Positions 22,416-28,080 of a stretch of DNA of 28,080 bases are shown here, one piece after another (position 1 is the first letter of the stretch; the number at the start of each line of letters is the position of its first letter). Below the pieces are notes generated by a model. That model was given only the letters and a program-made list of their open reading frames with translations. It had not been told where the DNA came from and did not search any database. The stretch is from NCBI GenBank assembly GCA_020343715.1, contig CP070808.1, positions 1,535,232-1,563,311 of the forward strand, written 5' to 3'. Origin of the DNA: Thermoplasmata archaeon. GTDB lineage: Archaea; Thermoplasmatota; DTKX01; GCA-020343715. Made by a program: the position numbers and the translations under genes.

Positions 22416-24173
22416 TCAGCCAATGATGGCGTCGATGGCATCCTGGAGGACCCAGTACGCCTCCTTCTCCTCACCGTTCCTGGCCACCAGGCCCAGGTTC
22501 GACGGAAGGACGGTGTCGTCCATCAGCGCCCAGACGCAGATGCCGTCGGCGTCGAGGCCGTCCGATGCGCGCACCAGCACGTCGGAGAGGGCCCGGGCCT
22601 GGCCCTTGTGACCGGATAGGACCGTCTCGACCCCGAACTCGCCCAGCCAGAACTCCAGCTCCTCGTTTGTGGCCGCCTCCCTGTAGGGCCCCAGCTTGTC
22701 CAGGTCGCCCGCGGACAGGGGGTAGAGGTCCACCCCGATGGCGTCGATGGCCAGGCCGGGCTCCGAGAGCGCCTCCACCAGGGCGATGCCCTGCTCCGGC
22801 TCTATGGCCACCTCGATGAGGACCAGGGTGTGGTCGCTCAGCTCCCTCACCCGGGTACCCGTCTGGTTGATGACCTCCACCCAGTCCTCCACGGGGGCGA
22901 AACCGCCCAGGTTGACCCTCACCTGGCCGTTGGGCTCGAAGAAGGGGAACACCCAGGCGGGCTCGAAGGTCTCAACGAGCAGGTAGGTCTCCCGCTTGAT
23001 CTCCGCCACCAGCTCCTCGAAGGAAGGGGGATCGCCCTCCCAGCGGACACTGCCGAAGGGCGAGAGGATTACGTCCATGCCGGCCCGTCTGATGTCGATG
23101 ATGGACTCGTTCAGCTTGGCCATCTCGAAGCCGTCGTCGATGAACTCCTTGTGCAGGTCGTACCGGATGTAGTCCAGGCCCAGTTCATTGGCGTGCTCGA
23201 TCTCCGCGGCCACCACCTCCCTCCAGCCGTCGACGGAGAACCTCCTGTCGGTGAAGGCCCGGCCCATGGCGGCGAACTCGAAGTCCGGGTCGGAACCGTA
23301 GACCGCATCCGACGGGTCGTCCAGGTCGTTCCACGAGACCAGGTTGATGGTTCCCACGGCGCTGAAAACCACCAGGAACACCACGAGGCCACCCAGCAGG
23401 GAGTCGAACGCGAAGGATGTGACCCTGCGCACAGGACCGCGCCGGGCCGTGATGACCACGGGGGCGGGAGGACCGTCGGGGGCCCCGCCATCCCCAATGG
23501 CGGCCGCCAGGCTGTCCTCGCTGGCGATGTGGACAACACCGGTGTCCGGGTCCACCGAAACCTGGGGGTCCTCCTCCTCGTCCTGGTAGATGGCGACCTC
23601 ATAGACCAGGAGGGGCGGCAGGAAGAAGATGGGTGCGAAGTACGCCCCCCACATGTACAGAAGGGCCTGGGTTATCCCCCAGCTCTGGGCGGCGACGGTG
23701 AGGGGCCACACGCCGGGGGAGCCCACGTCGGCCATCGCCCACGCCGCCACAGCAAGGGTGCCCACCACGTTGTACACGGCGAACAGGTGGTTGCGGAGGC
23801 GGCGGGTGGACGGGGCCCTCCAAAGCTGATAGATGGTCATCGTCGCCGCCACCGCGTATGCCAGGGCCCACAGGGCCCGGTCGCTGCCCCACATGTATAT
23901 GACACCGGGCCCCCAGACCAGGAAGACCATGACGTAGCCCGAGGCGAAGGCCAGGTTGACCGGCGCCAGGAGGCCTCCGAAGGTGGCCCTGCGGTTGTTG
24001 ATGGCCCGCCAGGCGGCGAAAAAGTTCCATAGCACCAGGAGGAAGAAGACCACCAGGTAGCCTCCCAGGCCTATGACGCCCAGGCCCCCGGCCGCCAAGA
24101 AGGCCAACATGATTGGTGTGACCACCAGGGCCGAGATGACCAGGCCCCTCCTCCTGATGATGTCCAGTATCAT
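22416..24173 (-). CDS. Multi-pass membrane protein fused to a glycoside-hydrolase-like barrel
   Basis: About 585 residues. The first 210 hold six or so membrane helices. A hydrophilic, presumably cytoplasmic stretch (about 215-255) and another helix (SLLGGLVVFLVVFSAVGTI) follow. The last about 300 residues, from VSWNDLDD on, are extracytoplasmic and look like a clan GH-A (beta/alpha)8 barrel: LGLDYIRYDLHKEF, VILSPFG, then FFEPNG with Glu413 as candidate acid/base, AIGVDLYPL, and WLGEFGVET with Glu512 as candidate nucleophile, then ICVWALMDD. The 99-residue spacing of the two Glu suits strands 4 and 7. Substrate unknown; surface glycan is plausible. The open frame reaches 24242, but the TATA box at 24196-24203 fits leaderless ATG 24173. 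Confidence 0.78.
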   Translation of the reverse strand: MILDIIRRRGLVISALVVTPIMLAFLAAGGLGVIGLGGYLVVFFLLVLWNFFAAWRAINNRRATFGGLLAPVNLAFASGYVMVFLVWGPGVIYMWGSDRALWALAYAVAATMTIYQLWRAPSTRRLRNHLFAVYNVVGTLAVAAWAMADVGSPGVWPLTVAAQSWGITQALLYMWGAYFAPIFFLPPLLVYEVAIYQDEEEDPQVSVDPDTGVVHIASEDSLAAAIGDGGAPDGPPAPVVITARRGPVRRVTSFAFDSLLGGLVVFLVVFSAVGTINLVSWNDLDDPSDAVYGSDPDFEFAAMGRAFTDRRFSVDGWREVVAAEIEHANELGLDYIRYDLHKEFIDDGFEMAKLNESIIDIRRAGMDVILSPFGSVRWEGDPPSFEELVAEIKRETYLLVETFEPAWVFPFFEPNGQVRVNLGGFAPVEDWVEVINQTGTRVRELSDHTLVLIEVAIEPEQGIALVEALSEPGLAIDAIGVDLYPLSAGDLDKLGPYREAATNEELEFWLGEFGVETVLSGHKGQARALSDVLVRASDGLDADGICVWALMDDTVLPSNLGLVARNGEEKEAYWVLQDAIDAIIG

Positions 24174-24195
24174 CGCCTTCGGATTGCTGGCGCTG

Positions 24196-24203
24196 GATAA
24201 AAG
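24196..24203 (-). promoter_or_regulatory. TATA box of the membrane glycosidase-like gene
   Basis: Minus strand CTTTTATC, centre 26 bases before ATG 24173. It is separated from the end of the upstream surface protein gene by only about 20 bases. Confidence 0.6.
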
Positions 24204-24225
24204 GCTTGCCTCGGACACCGTCCGC

Positions 24226-27200
24226 TCACTGGGCCCCGCCATTGTCCTTGGGTAGCTTCCAGTAGAGGTACAGGAACACGCCCGCCAGGGCCCCGAACAC
24301 GACTATCATGACGACCACGAAGAGCACGGGCCCCTCCTCCACCTTCGTCTCTGGCGGCGTCTCGCCGGTGTCCGGCACCAGCACGTCGTAATGGGTGGTG
24401 GTCACCCCGCCGTTGCCGTCGTCCACCGTGAGGACCAGGCCGAAGTTGCCGGGCCTGGGGTAGTCGTGGGTCACGTCGGTCAGACCGATGCCCGATTCCT
24501 TGGGGCTGTTGTCACCGAAGTCCCAGGTGTAGTTGAGCTCGTCGCCGTCGGGGTCCGTCACCAAGGTCGCCCGGAGGGGGATGGTGAGGCTGTCGAAGGC
24601 CAGCTGGGAGATCTCCGGGGTCCCGGGCGGGTCGTTGGTGCCCATCACTGTGAGGATGATGACGATGACGTCGATCTCACCGTCCCCGTCGTCCACCTCC
24701 AGGATGGTGGTGATCTCCCCCACATCGGCCTGGGTGGGGGTGAAGTTGGCGAAGGCGGACCTGGTGTCCGCCGCGACGGCGAAGGTGAAGACGCCACCGC
24801 TGTCGGAGTAGGTCAGGGTCTCCGAGTCCATGTCGTAGGCCTTGATGGGGGCGGTGAAGAGGACGTCCTCGAAGAGCACGTACTCGACCTGGTCCATGTC
24901 GGTAACGTCCTGGGACTCGAAGGTCAACAGTATGGGGGCGTCGTTGACGTTGCGCACCGAGATGTTGAGCAGCAGCTCGTCGAAGGTGTTGAACACGTCC
25001 CAGACGCTGATGGTCACCATCAGGTTCCCCACGTCGTCGTTGGTGGGGGTGAAGGTCACGGTGGCGCCGTAGCCGGCACCGGGCTGCGAGAGGGTGAAGC
25101 GCGAGTCGTCCACGTAGAAGAACAGGGGGTCCAGGTCGTCGTCCTGGGCCAGGAAGGTCACCGATAGCTCCTGGTCCTCGGTGGCAGTGAGCGGGAACTC
25201 CGTCATGCCCGAGGTGCTCACGCCGTCCACCTCGATGAGGTTCGGGGCGTCGTTGGTGTTGACCACCGTGATGGTCATGGACTTGATGTCCTGCCACTCG
25301 CCCACGGTGCCGAACCCGTCGCTGACGCGGAACTCCACCCATATCACGCCCACGTCCTCGTTGGTCGGGAGGAACGACACCTTGATGCGGGTGGTGTCCT
25401 CGTCGTCCACCAAGAAGCTCAGGTTGGGCAGGTCGTCGTCCCCCACCCCGTCGGTGCGGTTGGTGGAGAAGGTCAGGTACGTCTCGATGCCGATGTCCAT
25501 GTCGTCGTCCTTGGCCGAGACGGTGAAGTTCAACCACCGGTCCTCGTTGACCGTCCTGTCCCGGATCCCCATTAGCCTGGGTGGGTTGTTCACGTTGCTC
25601 ACGTGGAACACGATGTCGGCGTAGGCGTACGACCCGTAGCCGTCGGTGACGGACAGGTTCACATAGATCGAGCCCACGTCCTTGTTCCGGGGCTGGAATG
25701 TGAGCATCATCTCGTCGGCGTCCACCTTGAGGGTGGGCAGGCTGCGGTTGAAGGCGAAGCGGGGTGGCTGTATCTCGTACTCGTAGTTGTCCACGTCCTC
25801 GGTGACGATGGACAGGTTCAACCAGTTCCCCTCGGCCACGAACCACACCAGGTCGTCGTTGCCCACGGTCTTGGACCCCAGGGAGAGTATCAGCACGGGG
25901 TCGTTGACCTGCCTGATGGTCACGTTGAACATATTGGTCCGGTTGAACTGGTCGTCGGCGGTCCCCACTCTGTCGTCGCTTCCCCCGTCCCACACCTTGA
26001 TGCGGAAGGTCATCCTGCCGTTCCAGTGCTCCACCATCTGGGTGAAGTCCAGGAACATGCCGTCCACCTCGCCGTCGATGAGTGTCGGGTCCTGCTCCAG
26101 GTCGAACTCGAAGCGGAGCTTGTCGAAGGCCCTGTCGTCCCGGATGTACGCCGACAGGTCGATGAGGTTGTCGCCCCCGTCCTTCTCGTCCTCGTTGAAC
26201 TCGAAGTCGGGGATGTCCCTGTCGAGCCACGGCTTCACGTTGGGCTTCCGCTTCAGCTTGAACACCCCCTCGGGGGTGCCTACGATGAAGTAAAAGCCCT
26301 GGGAATTGTAGTCGAAGTCGTTGACCCCCGACGAGCCGGTGGTGTACCAGTCAGGAACGGGGGCGATGCTCCCGCCCTGGAGGTACTGGAGGTTGTTGGT
26401 CTGGCCCAGCAGGATGAAGGTGCCCTCGGCCTCGAAGTCCATGAAGTTGATGCGTCCCGACGCCCTGGCAACCTTGATCCACTTGTCGTTGACGTACCGG
26501 AACATCGCGTACTCGTTCCAGTCGTACCAGTTGGCCAGGACGGAGTTGCCATCCAGGCTGTACTCGATGGAGTAGATGTAGTAGTACTCCCGCGAGTCGT
26601 CGTTGAGGGGCCTTGGCAGGGTGTTCATGTCGTTCCTGGAGAGGTTGTACAGCTGGGCCATGTTGTATGCGGCTATGGCCAGCTCCCCGCCGTCGGGCCT
26701 GATGGCCAGGTCCTGAACCGAGCTGTAGGTCCCTACCAGGTACGACACGGTGCCCGACCGGTACTGGTAGATGCGACTGGTGGTGGTCCCCAGGTAGGCC
26801 ACCTCGTCCTCGGGGTGCCACACGATCCGGTGGATGTCGTAAGAGAAGCTCGTAGTCACCCGAGTGATGCTGCTCCCGTCCCACTTGTAGAGGGTGCCCC
26901 GCGACCCGCCCATGAGGGCATGGTTGCTGACGGGGTCGTAAGCGGCGGCACGCCAGTACCACGACTGGTTCACGAAGGTCTGGCGCTGGGACAGCGATGT
27001 GCCCGTGGTGGTGAACACGATGTTGGTATAGAGGCCCGTGGACTGGTTCCTCTCGGAGGTCAGGACCAGCCCCTCGCCTCCGTCCGCCCGGACGGCCACG
27101 GCGTTGGCCCCGTAGGTGGTGGAGATCTCCTCGAACTCGTAGATGTCGATGCTCTCCGCCGATGCGGGGGTCAGGAAGAGGACGAGGGCAGCGAGGGCCA

Positions 27201-27249
27201 GGACGGCCATCGCTATGATGGGGACCGTTCCGCGGGGGATGGGGGTCAT
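24226..27249 (-). CDS. Beta-propeller, cadherin-repeat and PKD surface protein
   Basis: About 1007 residues. A signal peptide (residues 1-31, ending LTPASAES) precedes a WD40/YVTN-like beta-propeller (about 35-335; repeating 'AAAYDPVSNHALMGGS', 'IVWHPEDEVAYLGTT', 'LAIRPDGGELAIAAY'). Five cadherin-like/tandem-95-type repeats (about 345-860) follow, separated by VNDP, VNNPP, TNDAP and VNDAP junctions with DxD calcium-type motifs. Then come one PKD domain (YTWDFGDNSP), a membrane helix (LFVVVMIVVFGALAGVFLYLYW) and a short tail. It has many sequons and no enzyme motif. Probably a cell-surface adhesion or recognition protein. Start ATG 27249 has GGAGGT nine bases upstream (27259-27264); ATG 27258 abuts that site and the open frame reaches 27297. 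Confidence 0.87.
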   Translation of the reverse strand: MTPIPRGTVPIIAMAVLALAALVLFLTPASAESIDIYEFEEISTTYGANAVAVRADGGEGLVLTSERNQSTGLYTNIVFTTTGTSLSQRQTFVNQSWYWRAAAYDPVSNHALMGGSRGTLYKWDGSSITRVTTSFSYDIHRIVWHPEDEVAYLGTTTSRIYQYRSGTVSYLVGTYSSVQDLAIRPDGGELAIAAYNMAQLYNLSRNDMNTLPRPLNDDSREYYYIYSIEYSLDGNSVLANWYDWNEYAMFRYVNDKWIKVARASGRINFMDFEAEGTFILLGQTNNLQYLQGGSIAPVPDWYTTGSSGVNDFDYNSQGFYFIVGTPEGVFKLKRKPNVKPWLDRDIPDFEFNEDEKDGGDNLIDLSAYIRDDRAFDKLRFEFDLEQDPTLIDGEVDGMFLDFTQMVEHWNGRMTFRIKVWDGGSDDRVGTADDQFNRTNMFNVTIRQVNDPVLILSLGSKTVGNDDLVWFVAEGNWLNLSIVTEDVDNYEYEIQPPRFAFNRSLPTLKVDADEMMLTFQPRNKDVGSIYVNLSVTDGYGSYAYADIVFHVSNVNNPPRLMGIRDRTVNEDRWLNFTVSAKDDDMDIGIETYLTFSTNRTDGVGDDDLPNLSFLVDDEDTTRIKVSFLPTNEDVGVIWVEFRVSDGFGTVGEWQDIKSMTITVVNTNDAPNLIEVDGVSTSGMTEFPLTATEDQELSVTFLAQDDDLDPLFFYVDDSRFTLSQPGAGYGATVTFTPTNDDVGNLMVTISVWDVFNTFDELLLNISVRNVNDAPILLTFESQDVTDMDQVEYVLFEDVLFTAPIKAYDMDSETLTYSDSGGVFTFAVAADTRSAFANFTPTQADVGEITTILEVDDGDGEIDVIVIILTVMGTNDPPGTPEISQLAFDSLTIPLRATLVTDPDGDELNYTWDFGDNSPKESGIGLTDVTHDYPRPGNFGLVLTVDDGNGGVTTTHYDVLVPDTGETPPETKVEEGPVLFVVVMIVVFGALAGVFLYLYWKLPKDNGGAQ

Positions 27250-27298
27250 GGTGAACATACCTCCGAGTAGACAGCATCTCCGATGCCGATGGCGCATG

Positions 27299-27306
27299 TA
27301 TAAAAC
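27299..27306 (-). promoter_or_regulatory. TATA box of the propeller/cadherin protein gene
   Basis: Minus strand GTTTTATA, predicted start near 27276, leaving a 27-base leader that contains the GGAGGT site. Confidence 0.6.
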
Positions 27307-27358
27307 GGGCCCTTCTTATAATTTGTTGAAAGGGTTGTTACCTGGACACCCCAGAAAC

Positions 27359-27366
27359 GCTTATCA
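27359..27366 (+). promoter_or_regulatory. Candidate TATA element of the DNA methyltransferase gene
   Basis: GCTTATCA, about 28 bases before ATG 27391, suggesting a leaderless mRNA. A stronger AT-rich element, CTTATAATTT at 27314-27323, could be an alternative upstream promoter. Confidence 0.4.
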
Positions 27367-27390
27367 GCGCGCTCGCCTTTCCCGGGTACC

Positions 27391-28080
27391 ATGGCGGAGG
27401 AGGAGCACCAGCTGGTCATTGGCGACATCTTCGAGACCCTGGGGCCCTGGAAGGGCAGGTTCGACCTCATCATCGCCGACCCGCCCTTCAACATCGGCTT
27501 CGACAAGTCGTCCCACGAGTACGGGTCCTCCCAGTACAAGCTGTACTCCGACGACATGACCGACGAGGGCTACTACGACTTCTCCCGCCGGTGGATCGAA
27601 CGCTGCCACGAGGCCCTGGCCCCTCACGGGTCCATGTACGTGGTCTCTGGGTGGACCAACCTCCACCAGATACTGTCAGCCGTCCATAGCTCCCCCTTCC
27701 ACCTGCTCAACCACATCGTATGGAGGTACACCTGGGGGGTGTACACCAAGCGCCGCTTCGTCACCTCCCACTACCACGTGCTGCTGCTGGTGAAGGACCC
27801 CAAGGACTACAGGTTCAACAGGCTGGAGAAGTACCAGGAGGACGTGTGGGACGAGGAGCCGGACCCGGAGGACCCCATGGACCCAACGTGTCTCGAGGGG
27901 GAGGAGAGGTGGGAGGACGGGGACGTCTGGTTCTTCCCCGAGTACAACCGCGGCAACGACCCGGACCGGATCAAGGGCCATCCCTGCCAGCTCCCGGTCA
28001 AGCTCCTCCGGAAGATGGTCCTCACCTCCTCCGACGAAGGGGACCTGGTGGGCGACGTGTTCTACGGCTCGGGCGGGACC
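27391..28080 (+). CDS. Beta-class DNA methyltransferase (N6-adenine or N4-cytosine), truncated by window end
   Basis: The first 230 codons are present with no stop before the window edge. The protein opens with a strand (HQLVIGDIFETL) and the catalytic motif IV DPPFN at residues 30-34. A variable region that includes a very acidic stretch (EEPDPEDPMDP, then EGEERWEDG) follows, then motif X-like KGHPCQLPVKLLRKM, and motif I DVFYGSGGT at the edge. The order IV, target region, X, I defines the beta class, as in CcrM/HinfI-type enzymes. DPPF does not separate N6-adenine from N4-cytosine. No restriction endonuclease is seen to the left; a partner could lie beyond the right edge. No Shine-Dalgarno; ATG 27391 is placed for leaderless initiation. 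Confidence 0.9.
   Translation, partial: MAEEEHQLVIGDIFETLGPWKGRFDLIIADPPFNIGFDKSSHEYGSSQYKLYSDDMTDEGYYDFSRRWIERCHEALAPHGSMYVVSGWTNLHQILSAVHSSPFHLLNHIVWRYTWGVYTKRRFVTSHYHVLLLVKDPKDYRFNRLEKYQEDVWDEEPDPEDPMDPTCLEGEERWEDGDVWFFPEYNRGNDPDRIKGHPCQLPVKLLRKMVLTSSDEGDLVGDVFYGSGGT

Overview
The window is chromosomal DNA from an archaeon, most likely a high-GC member of the Thermoplasmatota or a close euryarchaeal relative. The case for an archaeon rests on four things. There is an RNase P RNA with archaeal/bacterial type-A core motifs. There are TATA boxes centred about 26 bases before many start codons, several of them leaderless. The gene set is archaeal in type (type II methionine aminopeptidase, archaemetzincin, a PGF-CTERM surface protein). 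There are many large PKD/CARDB-type exported proteins. The phylum is inferred from style and gene content only. No rRNA or other taxonomic marker is present.

Left part (1-9600): an exported cyclophilin-type prolyl isomerase (-); a small zinc-ribbon protein (+) behind a 9-bp palindrome and ending in a hairpin plus T-run terminator; a two-gene membrane/secreted operon (-) with a strikingly structured leader; an MFS transporter (+); a class I methyltransferase (-) directly downstream of the RNase P RNA gene (rnpB, -); a Sua5/YrdC-like gene followed by type II methionine aminopeptidase (+); and an 810-codon exported CARDB/NEW3-like surface protein (-).

Middle part (9700-16400): tRNA-Gly(CCC) with an unusual C33; a CBM9-like plus six-PKD protein ending in a PGF-CTERM sorting signal (-); a small two-helix membrane protein, an SDR oxidoreductase, a UreH/DsbD-like membrane protein with a Cys-rich loop, a tiny hydrophobic protein and a gamma-glutamylcyclotransferase-like protein with a winged-helix tail (all +); and an EamA transporter (-).

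Right part (16400-28080): a very large subtilisin-family protease with ten PKD domains (+), whose signal peptide is encoded upstream of any canonical start codon; archaemetzincin (+); a multi-pass membrane protein fused to a glycoside-hydrolase-like barrel (-); a beta-propeller/cadherin-repeat/PKD surface protein (-); and the first 230 codons of a beta-class DNA methyltransferase (+) that runs off the window.

Two themes stand out. First, about a third of the DNA encodes the cell surface and exported degradation: four giant surface proteins, an exported protease, an exported isomerase and a membrane-anchored glycosidase-like protein. Second, there is a compact information-processing block (rnpB, t6A synthesis, methionine removal, a Gly tRNA whose leader RNase P would remove). 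Transcription starts inferred from TATA boxes move several gene starts well downstream of the longest open frame. No mobile element, CRISPR array or defence island is visible. The DNA methyltransferase at the right edge could belong to a modification system outside the window.
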